The position numbers and the translations under genes are program-made. The notes below the pieces were generated by a model. That model was not told the origin of the DNA, searched no databases, and worked only from the letters and a program-made list of their open reading frames with translations. Below are positions 26,443-35,825 of a DNA stretch of 61,954 nucleotides, in pieces; the stretch's first letter is position 1, and every line of letters starts with the position of its first letter. Source of the stretch: Rhizobiales bacterium CCH10-E5 (lineage in GTDB: Bacteria; Pseudomonadota; Alphaproteobacteria; Rhizobiales; Beijerinckiaceae); NCBI GenBank assembly GCA_001556125.1, contig LSIG01000177.1, positions 1 to 61,954 of the forward strand. Direction: 5' to 3'.

Positions 26443-27554
26443 AAGGGCTGCCCCGTCTTCACGAGGCTACGGATGGCGGGGCCGATGTCGTCGAGCGCGA
26501 TCACGGCGGAGGCCTGCTGGGCCCGAACGACGGAGCCGGGCATGCCCCAGATCGTGCTGCTCTGCTCGTCCTGTGCGATGACGGCGGCGCCCGCACGGCG
26601 CAGCGCCCCGGCGCCCTCCGTGCCGTCCGAGCCCATGCCTGTCAGCACGAGACCCAGAGCGGCCGAGCCGAGATGGCGTGCGGCATCGTTGAAGAGCACG
26701 TCCACCGCCGGTCGGCAGAAGCGGACGGGCGGGCCGTCGCCGATCGCGGCGGTGATGTGGCCGAGGCGCCGGTCGATGCCGAGATGGCGGCCGCCCGGCG
26801 CGATATAGATCGTGCCGCGGACAAGGCGCTCCCCGTCGAAGGGCTCGCGCGCCGGGATGCCGATATAGCTCGCGATCTGCTCGGCAAAGGAGGCCGTGAA
26901 GACCGGCGGCATGTGCTGGACCACGACCGTCGTCAGGTCATGCAGCGCGTCGCCGATGTCGAAGAGTACCCGCGCCACGGCGCGCGGGCCGCCGGTGGAG
27001 GCGCCGATGACGAGGTAGCGCGGGACGGTGGAGACGAACTGGCGCAGGCTCGTCGGCGCGGCCGGCACGAAGTCGACCTCGTGCTCGAAGGGCAGGGCTC
27101 CGGGGCGCAACCTCGCCTGCGCGACATTGCCGAGTTTCAGCAGGAACTCGCTGCGGAAGTCGAGGGAGAGAGTCAGGCCGCTGCGACTGTCAGGCTTCGA
27201 GACGACGTCCATCGCGCCCTTGGTCATGCATTCCAGCGCGATGCGCGTGTTGCGCTCGTTCAGCGTCGTGGCGAGCAGCACGCCGGTATGCGGGCTTTCC
27301 TTGAGAATCTGCGGCAGGGCGGTCGCGCCGTCGACGCCCGGCATATCGAGATCGAGCACCATGACGTCGGGCTTGAAGCGCCCGGCATGTGCCACCGCCG
27401 TCTCGCCGTCGCCGGCCACGGCGACGAGGTGAAACTGGCCGCTCTCCCCGAGCCAGCGTGCGAACAGCCCGCGCACGACGACCGAGTCGTCGGCGATCAC
27501 CACCGTCTTGTGGCGGCCGGGCGGCTGCAGGCCCATGGGGGACAGCTTGTTCAT
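26439..27554 (-). CDS. cheB: chemotaxis response regulator methylesterase CheB
   Basis: 371 residues. A receiver domain (phospho-acceptor Asp68 in VMVLDLDMPG) is joined to a methylesterase domain. The catalytic triad is Ser186 in GASTGGP, His214 in VVQHMPP and Asp310 in GMGSDGTEGA. CheB demethylates or deamidates chemoreceptors when phosphorylated by CheA. The stop overlaps the cheR start; cheY lies 76 bp upstream. Confidence 0.96.
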   Translation of the reverse strand: MNKLSPMGLQPPGRHKTVVIADDSVVVRGLFARWLGESGQFHLVAVAGDGETAVAHAGRFKPDVMVLDLDMPGVDGATALPQILKESPHTGVLLATTLNERNTRIALECMTKGAMDVVSKPDSRSGLTLSLDFRSEFLLKLGNVAQARLRPGALPFEHEVDFVPAAPTSLRQFVSTVPRYLVIGASTGGPRAVARVLFDIGDALHDLTTVVVQHMPPVFTASFAEQIASYIGIPAREPFDGERLVRGTIYIAPGGRHLGIDRRLGHITAAIGDGPPVRFCRPAVDVLFNDAARHLGSAALGLVLTGMGSDGTEGAGALRRAGAAVIAQDEQSSTIWGMPGSVVRAQQASAVIALDDIGPAIRSLVKTGQPL

Positions 27555-27630
27555 CCGACAGCCTCCGGATGCGTCGCGTCACCCCGGCGCGGGGCGGCGG
27601 CCATCATCCTCAGAGGCTGTCGCGAACGGC

Positions 27631-27996
27631 TCAAAGCAGTCCGACCTGGTGGAATTTGGAGGCGACGATCTCCTTGTCGAACGGCTTCATGATGTATTCG
27701 TCGGCCCCGGCATGCATCGCCCGCGCGATATGGGCGATGTCGTTCTCGGTCGTGCAGAAGACGACCTTCGGGCGGCGCCCGCCCGGCATCTGGCGCAGTG
27801 TGCGCAGGAAGTCGTAGCCGTCCATGATCGGCATGTTCCAGTCGAGCAGCACGGCATCGGGCATCTCGCCCTTGCAGGCGTCGATGGCACGGGCGCCGTC
27901 CTCGGCTTCCGCGATGCGGAACTGCAGGCCTTCGAGGATGCGCCGCGCGACCTTGCGGATCACCGCGGAGTCGTCAACGACGAGACAGTATTTCAT
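27631..27996 (-). CDS. cheY: CheY-type response regulator
   Basis: 121 residues, one receiver domain. Acidic pocket VVDDS, phospho-acceptor Asp52 in LLDWNMPIMDG, Thr in FCTTENDI and Lys in IMKPFDKEIV are all present. A CheY-like protein of this operon would carry phosphate from CheA to the motor; in Hyphomicrobiales some such CheY proteins instead act on cell-cycle kinases, so motor binding is not certain. It is between cheW (30 bp) and cheB. Confidence 0.92.
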   Translation of the reverse strand: MKYCLVVDDSAVIRKVARRILEGLQFRIAEAEDGARAIDACKGEMPDAVLLDWNMPIMDGYDFLRTLRQMPGGRRPKVVFCTTENDIAHIARAMHAGADEYIMKPFDKEIVASKFHQVGLL

Positions 27997-28026
27997 GGCG
28001 GGTCTCCAAATCGGTGCGGTGGCGCT

Positions 28027-28554
28027 TCAGGCCGCCGCGTCCAGCTCGATTGCGAGGATGGCATCGACGTCGAGAACGACGAGAAGCCGGTCTTCGAGGC
28101 GGTGAACGCCGGTGGCCAGCGCGGCCCAGCCCCGATCGAGATGCACGGGAACGGGCTCGAAGGTCGACTGGTCCAAGCGCATCACCTCTCCCACGGCATC
28201 GACGATGAGGGCGTAGGCCTCGCCCTCGTGGTCGATTCCGACCGCGACGAGTTCCTGTTTGCCCTCGCGATCTTGCCTGAAGGTGACCGGGCGCCCCAGC
28301 CGCCGCCGGAGGCAGACGGCGGTGACGATGCGCCCGCGCAGATTGAGGAGACCGATGATTTCCTTGGGTGCGCGCGGCACCACCGTGATGCGGTTGGTGA
28401 TGAAGACGTCATGGACGCGCCCGATCGGCAGCCCGAGGAGCTGGTCGCCGATGCGCACCGTCACATAGTCGAGCGAGTCGAAGGCCGTCACCTGCGGCTC
28501 CGCCGGGTTGCGCGCGTCCTCGCGTTCCGGGGTTTCGTTCCGGCCGGGGATCAT
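28027..28554 (-). CDS. cheW: chemotaxis coupling protein CheW
   Basis: 175 residues with the CheW SH3-like fold: FDSLDYVTVRIGDQLLGLPI, VVPRAPKEIIGLLNLRGRIV and the segment FRQDREGKQELVAVGID. An N-terminal polar extension of about 25 residues is unusual but minor. CheW couples receptors to CheA. The start overlaps the cheA stop by ATGA. Confidence 0.94.
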   Translation of the reverse strand: MIPGRNETPEREDARNPAEPQVTAFDSLDYVTVRIGDQLLGLPIGRVHDVFITNRITVVPRAPKEIIGLLNLRGRIVTAVCLRRRLGRPVTFRQDREGKQELVAVGIDHEGEAYALIVDAVGEVMRLDQSTFEPVPVHLDRGWAALATGVHRLEDRLLVVLDVDAILAIELDAAA

Positions 28555-31178
28555 GCCGCCTCCCTCAGACCGGGCCGCCGGTCCGCCAGCTCGCCGAGCA
28601 GGGCCCGGCGGTCGAATTTGGCGATGACCTCGTCGAGGCGGGCCTGACCCGCCCGCATGTGAAGATCGGGAGTCACCAGAGTGGTCATGCCGATCAGGCG
28701 CAGTCGATCACCAGCGGCGGTGTCGCGCAGCGAGGCAGCGAAGGCGAAGGCACCGTCAATGTTGCCGTCGAGATCGATCAGCACCACGGCGATCGCCTCG
28801 CTTGCCAGCTCCTGCCGGGCGGCCGCAAAGTCGGAGGCGAAGACGACATGATGACCGGACGCCTTGAGAACCGGCGTCAGCATGTCGCGCAGGAAGCGCG
28901 AGGGCTCGACGAGCAGAATGTCGGCCCCGGCCGCGCGCTCCGCGGAGCCCACGCCCGATGGCCGCCAGCCGCGCTCGTTCATCGGCAGATAATGGGCGAG
29001 ATCGATGATGTCGGTCGCGCGGCCGCGGATCATGGCCGAGCCGACGATACCGCGATCCTGGATGGCGGCCATCTCGATGTCGAGCACCTCGTCGACGATG
29101 TCGACGATGGCATCGACGGCGAGCGCGACGGTCATGTCGGCATCGGAAATGATCACCAGGGGCTGAAGGCCCTCCTGCCGCAGTCGGGTCTCCGCCACCG
29201 GGACGACTGGAATCAGGCGGTTGCGGTAATGCAGCAGGGTCCGGCCGCTGCCATGCTCGAACAGCGCGGCATCGACCTCCTCAAGCCGGGTGACCAGTGA
29301 GAGCGGGACGGCACGCAGGCCTTCGGCCCCAGTGCGGAAGACGAGCATCGTGGTCTTGTCGACGACGGGAGCGGCGGTGGACGGCGCGTCCACATGGAAG
29401 GCCTCCCCGGCAGCAGTGCCGCCGACCAGGCCGGCGACGCCATTGGGGTCGACGATGAGCACCACCGCGCCGTCGCCGAGAATGGTGTTGCCCGAGAAGA
29501 GCGGGATATGCCGCAGCTTGCTCGACATCGGCTTGACGACGATTTCCTCGGTATGGAAGACGCCGTCGACGAGGATGCCGAACTGGCGCTCGCCAATCTG
29601 GGTGACGACGATGAAGCCGTCGTCGAAGCTCGGCTCTGCGGTTCCCATCAACGCCGAGAGCGCGATGACTGGTAGCAGCCGGCCGCGCAGCCGCAGGATC
29701 GGGGCGCCGTTGATGTCCTCGATGCGGTGATCCGCGCCGGATTTCACCCGCACCAGCTCGCGCACGACGATCTGCGGGATGGCGAAGCGCTGTTCACCCG
29801 CCACGACGATCAGGGCGGCGACGATCGCCAGCGTGAGCGGAATCTTGATCGTGATCGTGGTGCCTTGGCCGGGCTTGCTGACGATGTCGATCAGGCCGCC
29901 GATCGCGTCCACATTGACCTTGACCACATCCATGCCGACGCCGCGGCCCGAGATCGCCGTGATGCTGTCGGCGGTCGAAAAACCCGGATGGAAAATGAAG
30001 CGGCTGACCTGGGCGTCGCTCATCCGCTCGATCTCGGCCTCGCTCGCAAGCCCTTGCCGGATCGCCTTGCGGCGGATGCGCTCGATGTCGAGACCGCGCC
30101 CGTCATCCGCGACGGCGATGGTGACCGAGCCACCCTCGTGATAGGCGGCGAGGCGGATGGTGCCATGGTCGGGCTTGCCGAGGGCGCGCCGCTCGGCCGG
30201 CTGCTCGATCGCGTGATCGGCGCAGTTGCGGACCATGTGGATCAGCGGGTCCTTGATCAGATCGAGGATCTGCCGGTCGAGTTCGGTGTCGGCGCCTTCG
30301 GTGATGAGTTCGATCCGCTTGCCCAGTTCGGCGCCGAGGTCGCGCACGATCCGCGGCAGCTTCGACCACGCGTTGCCGATCGGCTGCATCCGCGTCTTCA
30401 TGACGCCGTCCTGCAACTCGGCAGTGATCAGCGAGAGGCGCTGGAGCGGGCCTTTCAGCCCGTTGTCGTCCTGCTTGCGGGCGATCTCGAGCAACTGATT
30501 GCGCGTCAGCACCAGCTCGGACACCATCGTCATCAGGTGTTCGATGGTGTCGACATTCACGCGCAGCGTGGCAGGGCCCGGTGAACGGCTCTCGCGGGCG
30601 CCGGTTTCCTCGTTCGCGGACGTGGCCAGCGTCTCGATGCGGCCGTCGGGCCCGCGCTGCGGCTCGGGCGCGGCGCGAAAGACGAGGTCGAGCCCATCCT
30701 CGGTCGGAGGGACGTTTTCCGGCTGCGCATGGCGTGCCAGATAGGCGGCAACCGGGTCGGTGCCGGAGGGAACGGCCGCTTCGGCCTGCCGCAACTGGCC
30801 GCGGGCATGATCTGCGAGAATGCCGAGTTCCCTGATGAGGTTCTCGTCGGAGCCCGCCGGCTCCTCGCCCTTCTCGGCCAGTTCGGAGAGGATGTCCTTG
30901 ACGCGGTCGATCGTCTCGAGCACCGCCGTGACCGCGATCGCGCTGACATTGGCACCGTCGCGGAACTGCCCGATCAGCGTTTCCGCGGCATGGGTCAGCG
31001 CCTCCAGGCGCGGCAGCCCGATGAAACCGCAGGTGCCCTTGACCGTGTGAACGAGGCGGAAAATGTTCGCGAGGATCTCGCGATTATTCGGCTCCTGCTC
31101 GAAGCGCACGAGTTCCCGATCGACGGTGTCGAGATTCTCGCCCGTCTCGGTCAGGAACTCTTGCAGCAAGTCGTCCAT
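28551..31178 (-). CDS. cheA: chemotaxis histidine kinase CheA with two CheW domains and a C-terminal receiver-like domain
   Basis: 875 residues from ATG 31178 (MDDLLQEFLT); GTG 31193 is an alternative. Order: Hpt domain with phospho-acceptor His44 in RLVHTVKGTCGF; short linker with no clear P2 domain; dimerisation helices; HATPase with HMVRNCADHAIE, ADDGRGLD and GRGVGMDVVK. A CheW domain (about 510-650) follows, then a second CheW-like domain (about 660-760) and a receiver-like tail (from about 775) reading ILLVEPSRFLRDML and VLIDLDGN. The usual CheA ends after one CheW domain at about 650-700. The extra modules are typical of some alphaproteobacterial kinases. Heads the operon cheA-W-Y-B-R. 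Confidence 0.95.
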   Translation of the reverse strand: MDDLLQEFLTETGENLDTVDRELVRFEQEPNNREILANIFRLVHTVKGTCGFIGLPRLEALTHAAETLIGQFRDGANVSAIAVTAVLETIDRVKDILSELAEKGEEPAGSDENLIRELGILADHARGQLRQAEAAVPSGTDPVAAYLARHAQPENVPPTEDGLDLVFRAAPEPQRGPDGRIETLATSANEETGARESRSPGPATLRVNVDTIEHLMTMVSELVLTRNQLLEIARKQDDNGLKGPLQRLSLITAELQDGVMKTRMQPIGNAWSKLPRIVRDLGAELGKRIELITEGADTELDRQILDLIKDPLIHMVRNCADHAIEQPAERRALGKPDHGTIRLAAYHEGGSVTIAVADDGRGLDIERIRRKAIRQGLASEAEIERMSDAQVSRFIFHPGFSTADSITAISGRGVGMDVVKVNVDAIGGLIDIVSKPGQGTTITIKIPLTLAIVAALIVVAGEQRFAIPQIVVRELVRVKSGADHRIEDINGAPILRLRGRLLPVIALSALMGTAEPSFDDGFIVVTQIGERQFGILVDGVFHTEEIVVKPMSSKLRHIPLFSGNTILGDGAVVLIVDPNGVAGLVGGTAAGEAFHVDAPSTAAPVVDKTTMLVFRTGAEGLRAVPLSLVTRLEEVDAALFEHGSGRTLLHYRNRLIPVVPVAETRLRQEGLQPLVIISDADMTVALAVDAIVDIVDEVLDIEMAAIQDRGIVGSAMIRGRATDIIDLAHYLPMNERGWRPSGVGSAERAAGADILLVEPSRFLRDMLTPVLKASGHHVVFASDFAAARQELASEAIAVVLIDLDGNIDGAFAFAASLRDTAAGDRLRLIGMTTLVTPDLHMRAGQARLDEVIAKFDRRALLGELADRRPGLREAA

Positions 31179-31259
31179 GCAGGGGACCACCACTCAACGC
31201 GACAACACACGACAACAGCTAAGCATCAGAAGGGTTGATGATCGGTTGAGATCGAGCCG

Positions 31260-31281
31260 AAAGCGCGCCCGATCGCGCTTT
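31260..31281 (-). terminator. possible terminator overlapping the chpT stop
   Basis: AAAGCGCG and CGCGCTTT form a perfect 8-bp stem with a 6-base loop. It begins in the chpT stop codon. The T run after it is short (TTT), so termination may be partial. Confidence 0.45.
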
Positions 31282-31921
31282 ATTCCGCCTTGGTCGCGGT
31301 AATGGTCACGGTGTCGCCCTCGATGCCGAAGGCGATCGACATGCCGGCGGCCTTGGCGACCATGCCGGTGTAGAGCGGCTGAACGGCATGCGCATCGATC
31401 GTGCCCGTCTCGGAACGGCCGGCGATCAGCTCCTCGACATGGGCCGGAATGCGGGCATGCGAGCCGCTGGCGGTGATCGTGAAGCTGCCCTGCTCGCCCT
31501 CGACCGTCGCGCGCGACACCAGCTTGCCGCCGCGCGGAACCGCCTGGGTCGCGATGATCAGCAGGTTGAGCAGGAGCTTGACCTGGTTCTTCGGCAGCAG
31601 GGCGCGGGGAGCCTCCCAGTCGAGCGAGAGCTTCTCGTCGTTGAGGAATCCGTTGGCGACATTGCCCGCATCGCCGAGATCGATCATGGCGCCGGCCGAG
31701 CCGGCGGCACCGAAGGCGAGGCGCGCGAACTGCAGGCGTGAGGAAGCGTTGCGAGCACTCTTCTTTATCAGCTCGAGCGCGAAGTCGCGCATCGAGGGGT
31801 CGTCTTCCTCCAGAACCTCCAGCGCGTTGACAATGGCACCCACCGGGCTGATCACGTCATGGCAGACACGGCTGCAGAGAAGCGCGGCCAGATCGAGCGG
31901 CTCGAGCGAGATGGCGGTCAT
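31280..31921 (-). CDS. chpT: histidine phosphotransferase ChpT
   Basis: 213 residues from ATG 31921 (AGGAC 7 nt upstream). The pseudo-HK fold begins LAALLCSRVCHDVISPVGAI, with phospho-acceptor His21 in the C-H-D motif diagnostic of ChpT. The degenerate ATPase-like half (NQVKLLLNLLIIATQAVPRG) lacks nucleotide-binding motifs, as expected. ChpT passes phosphate from CckA to CtrA (and CpdR). It is directly upstream of cheA on the same strand, giving a cell-cycle phosphotransferase next to a chemotaxis operon. Confidence 0.95.
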   Translation of the reverse strand: MTAISLEPLDLAALLCSRVCHDVISPVGAIVNALEVLEEDDPSMRDFALELIKKSARNASSRLQFARLAFGAAGSAGAMIDLGDAGNVANGFLNDEKLSLDWEAPRALLPKNQVKLLLNLLIIATQAVPRGGKLVSRATVEGEQGSFTITASGSHARIPAHVEELIAGRSETGTIDAHAVQPLYTGMVAKAAGMSIAFGIEGDTVTITATKAE

Positions 31922-32082
31922 GGGGTGTGTCCTGGGGTCAATGCTGCCGGTCGCAGCGGGCAAACGGCTCGCCGTTCGATGAGATATGGTGGTATCTTGG
32001 TTTTCATGTGGTTAAGTCCCGGTATCCAGATCCGTCGGCCAGAACGGCGGCGCGCGTGACGGCGCCCGCGTCTTCCGATCGA

Positions 32083-32910
32083 ATGGAGCCCAATCGCGAC
32101 GATCCGCGCCTGACGGATCTCGACGAGGTGGCCCGCCGGCTCGCCGAGGCGGCACGGCTGAGCGGAGCTGTGCTTCTGGCGATGCGGGCGGCCCGCGACG
32201 TGAAGATCAAGCCCGACGGCTCGCCCGTCTGCTCGGCCGATCTGGCCGCCGACCACACAGCCAAGGCAGCGCTGGCACGGCTGCTGCCAGACATTCCGGT
32301 CATCAGCGAGGAGAGCGTGGGTGAGGTCGCGCCGGCGCCCCTGTTCATCCTGCTCGATCCGCTGGACGGCACGCGCGAGTTCCTTGCCGGCGGAGACAGC
32401 TACTGCGTCGCGATCGCTCTGGTGCGTGGCGACCGACCGGTGGCCGGTGCGATCGCCGCGCCCGCCGGCGGCCGGGTCTGGTTCGCGGGGGAGAGCGCCT
32501 TCGTGCAGGCCATGTCAGCCGATGGGACGCCGCAGGATGGTGCGCAAGCCATCGCGGTGCGGCCGCTGCCGACGTCGGGCCCGACGACGCTGGTGAGCCG
32601 TTTCCATGGCGACGCGATGAGCGACGGCGTCGCCCGTGCGCTCGGCTCCGCCACGACGTTGCCGATGTCCTCGGCCGTGAAGTTCGGGATGATCGCTTCG
32701 GGCGAGGCCGATCTGCATGTGCGCGGCGGCCAGACCATGGAGTGGGATATCGCTGCCGGCGACGCGATCCTGACAGCGGCGGGCGGTGTCGTGCTGGGGC
32801 TCGACGGCAATCTGCCGCGCTATGGCCTGGTCGCGCGCGGGTTCCGCAATCCGCCCTTCGTCGCGGCCTCCAGCGAGGCTCTGGCGCGTCGCGCGCTGGC
32901 GGCCGTCTGA
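32083..32910 (+). CDS. CysQ-like 3'(2'),5'-bisphosphate nucleotidase (inositol monophosphatase fold)
   Basis: 275 residues from ATG 32083. Metal-binding motifs are intact: ISEESVG, DPLDGTREFLAG (about 89-100) and, near the C-terminus, MEWDIAAGDAIL. These are typical of CysQ, which removes the 3'-phosphate from PAP during sulfate assimilation; closely related inositol and histidinol phosphatases share the fold. Divergent from chpT with about 160 bp between starts. Confidence 0.85.
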   Translation: MEPNRDDPRLTDLDEVARRLAEAARLSGAVLLAMRAARDVKIKPDGSPVCSADLAADHTAKAALARLLPDIPVISEESVGEVAPAPLFILLDPLDGTREFLAGGDSYCVAIALVRGDRPVAGAIAAPAGGRVWFAGESAFVQAMSADGTPQDGAQAIAVRPLPTSGPTTLVSRFHGDAMSDGVARALGSATTLPMSSAVKFGMIASGEADLHVRGGQTMEWDIAAGDAILTAAGGVVLGLDGNLPRYGLVARGFRNPPFVAASSEALARRALAAV

Positions 32911-32926
32911 CGGCAGACGCGGAGTC

Positions 32927-33499
32927 TCAGCGCACGAGGCTTTGCGCCACGCTGCTCCAGCGGCCGTCCGCCCGGTTTCTCAGCTGCGCATCGGCGAGGA
33001 AGCGCTGGCGGTTCTCCGCCGTCCGGAAGAGGAACAGCCGGGAGCCGACAATGGCGAATTCGCGCGGGTCGATCTCGACGGCGCGACCGTCCGCCACCGC
33101 TGCCGCATCATAGCCGGAGAAGGCGGGCGCATAGATTTCGGGGGCGTCGCGGAAGGCATCGCGGTTGGCCGCCGAGACGAAGCGCCAGACCGCCCCGTCA
33201 TGGACGATCTCGTATGCGCGATCGCCGGCGACTGCATGTCCCTCCAGGCGGTAGGCGATCGGATCGTATCCGCGCAGGGCGAGGCCGGAGCGAACATCGT
33301 GCAGTACGCCGTCATTCAGGACGGGCAGGTCCGGCAGACCCGCGGGAAGCCGGCCCGAAGCCGCGCTCGCTTCAGCCGGCAGAGTCGTCAGCACCACCAG
33401 CGCAAGCGCCGCCATGGCACGCGCCAGCGCCGTTCGCGGCGCGAGGATCGTCGACGGGGCGCCGCGGCCCCGCCTTGTTCCAGCCTTCATCACCGGCAA
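32927..33499 (-). CDS. YHS domain-containing secreted protein
   Basis: 190 residues. An N-terminal signal (MAALALVVLTTLPAEASA) is followed by LRGYDPIAYRLEGHAVAGDR, the YHS domain core (Y-D-P-V-A-Y). YHS domains occur in copper and other metal-linked proteins; this variety has lost the metal Cys. Function unknown, probably periplasmic. Stop lies 17 bp from the convergent cysQ-like stop. The 256 bp to eipA hold divergent promoters with no motif I recognise. Confidence 0.75.
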   Translation of the reverse strand: MPVMKAGTRRGRGAPSTILAPRTALARAMAALALVVLTTLPAEASAASGRLPAGLPDLPVLNDGVLHDVRSGLALRGYDPIAYRLEGHAVAGDRAYEIVHDGAVWRFVSAANRDAFRDAPEIYAPAFSGYDAAAVADGRAVEIDPREFAIVGSRLFLFRTAENRQRFLADAQLRNRADGRWSSVAQSLVR

Positions 33500-33755
33500 A
33501 TCCTGATCTCAATCGCTGCCGGTGGACGTGCCCCCTGGCTGGCGTCTTCACGGGTTGGATACGCTTTGGGGGGTATCAGAGTGGTTACCGAACTGGTTCG
33601 GATTGCGCCGGATCGTGCGAGACGGTTTCTTTTCCGTTGAAGACGCAAGGTCCCCAGAGATCCGATCCGCATGGCCGTTCAGGCGGTCGGAGACCCGTGA
33701 CCAAGGCCGTTCCCGCCGACCGGGCGGGGAGGCCGACACCCGGAGATCGCACCCC

Positions 33756-34364
33756 ATGACCACGACACGTCGCAGCCTGATCAAGGGTGGGCTCGTGCTC
33801 GCCGGCGCCGGGCTCGTGCCGGCCGGCCCGCTGGCGCCGCTCGCCGGCCCGGCGCTGGCCCAGCAATCCTATGGCCAGAGCCGCTCCTTTTCCCAGAACG
33901 AGCTCGTCACCTCGGGGCACCAGTTCTTCGGCAACGTCTCCCGCGGGCTGGCCCTGACGGTCGAGGAGGCGGTCCGGCGATGGGGCGAGCCCAACGGCTA
34001 TGTGCTCGGCCAGGAGGCGTCCGGCGCCTTCGTCGGGGGGCTGCGCTATGGCGAAGGCACGCTGTTCACGCGCAATGCCGGAGACCGCAAGGTGTTCTGG
34101 CAGGGGCCCTCGGTCGGCTTCGATTTCGGTGGCGAGGGGGCCCGCACCATGATGCTGGTCTATGGGCTGCCCGCGGTCGAGGCGCTCTATCAGCGTTTCG
34201 TCGGCGTCGATGGCTCGGCCTATTTCATCGGCGGCTTCGGCTTTACGGCGCTGGCGGCGGAGGGCGTCACGGTGGTGCCCATCCGCACCGGCGTCGGCTG
34301 GCGTCTGGGCGTCAATCTCGGCTATCTGAAGTTTACGCCGCAGGCGACCTGGAACCCGTTCTGA
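33756..34364 (+). CDS. eipA: EipA-family (DUF1134) envelope protein
   Basis: 202 residues from ATG 33756; the longer frame from 33522 has no support. The N-terminus MTTTRRSLIKGGLVLAGAG is a good twin-arginine signal, with cleavage near GPALAQ. The body matches DUF1134: PNGYVLGQEASGAFVGGLRY, EGTLFTRNAGDRKVFWQGPS, and the end YLKFTPQATWNPF. In Brucella EipA is a periplasmic protein needed for envelope integrity and is controlled by CtrA. No TTAA box is obvious upstream here. Confidence 0.88.
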   Translation: MTTTRRSLIKGGLVLAGAGLVPAGPLAPLAGPALAQQSYGQSRSFSQNELVTSGHQFFGNVSRGLALTVEEAVRRWGEPNGYVLGQEASGAFVGGLRYGEGTLFTRNAGDRKVFWQGPSVGFDFGGEGARTMMLVYGLPAVEALYQRFVGVDGSAYFIGGFGFTALAAEGVTVVPIRTGVGWRLGVNLGYLKFTPQATWNPF

Positions 34365-34448
34365 GCGACCGGCGCGGGCGCGCGACGGATGGAAGACAAC
34401 CGATTTCCGGTTTGCGACGCCTTGCCTTAGTCTGACGATCCCCCGGAT

Positions 34449-35723
34449 GTGGAGCCGCTCGCCTTGATCGAAGCTGCCATGCTCGTCGCGCTCGGCTTTC
34501 TCTGCGCCAGCCTGATCGCCCTGTCGATCGTGCCGGCGCTGAACCGCCGGGCCGATCGCCTGGCCCGCAAGCGGGCGGAGGCAGCCTTCCCGCTGTCGCT
34601 CGGCGAGATCGCGGCCGACCGCGATCATCTGCGCGCGGAGCTCGCGCTACAGGCCCGGAGCGCCGAGCAGGAGACCGAGCGTGCCTTCGCGGCGAAGGCC
34701 GCAGCGATGCAGGAGCTTGGCCGACGCGATATGCGGATCGGCGAGCTCGAAGGGGTGGTTCGCGAGCGCGACGGGCGGATCGCCGCGCTCGAGACGGATC
34801 TCGAGGCCACGCGCGCGGATCTGGCGCAGACCCGGGCGGCCCTCGCGGCCGAAACTGTCGCGCTCGGCGAAACTCGCGCGACGCTCGACCACCGCCTGGC
34901 CGATCTCGCCAGCCTCGAACGTGATCTGGCCGAGACGCGAAGCTCCTTGACCGGCACGGGCGCCGACCTCGCGGCGATGGTCGCCGAACTCGCCGGAGAA
35001 CGCGAGACGCTGGGCCGGACCCAGGCGCTGCTCGCCGAGCGCGAGGGTGAGCTGGCGCAGCTGCGGCAGGATTACGATCAGATTCGGGTGGCTCAGGTCG
35101 AGGACAGGACGAAGATTCTTGTCCTCGAAGGCAAGTCATCTGACCTCGCCGACCGTCTGGCGGCGAAGGAGCGCGATCACGCCGCGAGCCAGGCGGCGCT
35201 GGCGGCGATGACCGAGGATCGTGACGGCGAGCGGCTGCGGGCCGATGCGTTGGCCGCGCGTGTCGAGCAGGCGGAGGCGGGTCTCGCGGCGGCGGATGCG
35301 CGCGCGGTGGCCGCCGGCGTCGAGGCGGCACGCCTCGAGAGCCAGCTGGCCGCGGAGATCGCCGCCCATGCGATGGAGCACGAGGCTAGGCAGGGGATCG
35401 AGCGGGAGATGGCGCAGACGAAGGCCGAGCAGGAGGCGAAGGCTTCACGCGACGCCGAGGACATCGCTGCCCTGCGGCGCGACCTCGGAGAGCGCGACGG
35501 GCGGCTCGAAACGCTCCATGCCGAGCTGCAGACGCTGCAGGGAATGCTGGAGCAGTCGCGGGAGGAACGCGCCAGGCTGCAGCGCGAGGCGGCCGATGCG
35601 CGCAAGGCTGGTCGGACAGCAGCAGCCCCCGATCCGGAAGCCAATGCGGCGCTGCGGCGCGAGATCATGGCCGTCGCCGAGCGCCTGATGAACCTGCCGC
35701 CGCAGCGCGAGGCGGCGGAGTAA
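34449..35723 (+). CDS. membrane-anchored long coiled-coil protein
   Basis: 424 residues from GTG 34449; starts at 34464 or 34488 are possible. One membrane helix near the N-terminus (AAMLVALGFLCASLIALSIV) is followed by about 370 residues of almost unbroken Ala/Glu/Arg/Leu heptads. A short tail AVAERLMNLPPQREAA ends it. The type is common in Hyphomicrobiales but uncharacterised. It is 84 bp after eipA on the same strand, so an envelope or division role is conceivable but unproven. Confidence 0.75.
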   Translation: MEPLALIEAAMLVALGFLCASLIALSIVPALNRRADRLARKRAEAAFPLSLGEIAADRDHLRAELALQARSAEQETERAFAAKAAAMQELGRRDMRIGELEGVVRERDGRIAALETDLEATRADLAQTRAALAAETVALGETRATLDHRLADLASLERDLAETRSSLTGTGADLAAMVAELAGERETLGRTQALLAEREGELAQLRQDYDQIRVAQVEDRTKILVLEGKSSDLADRLAAKERDHAASQAALAAMTEDRDGERLRADALAARVEQAEAGLAAADARAVAAGVEAARLESQLAAEIAAHAMEHEARQGIEREMAQTKAEQEAKASRDAEDIAALRRDLGERDGRLETLHAELQTLQGMLEQSREERARLQREAADARKAGRTAAAPDPEANAALRREIMAVAERLMNLPPQREAAE

Positions 35724-35825
35724 CGCGCTTTCTCACGCAATCGCCGTTCCCCCGGCCGCGATCATGCTCTAGGAAGGCGCGCCCGCGCTCCAGCGTCCAG
35801 AGCCCCGCCGACATGGTCCTCGCCC

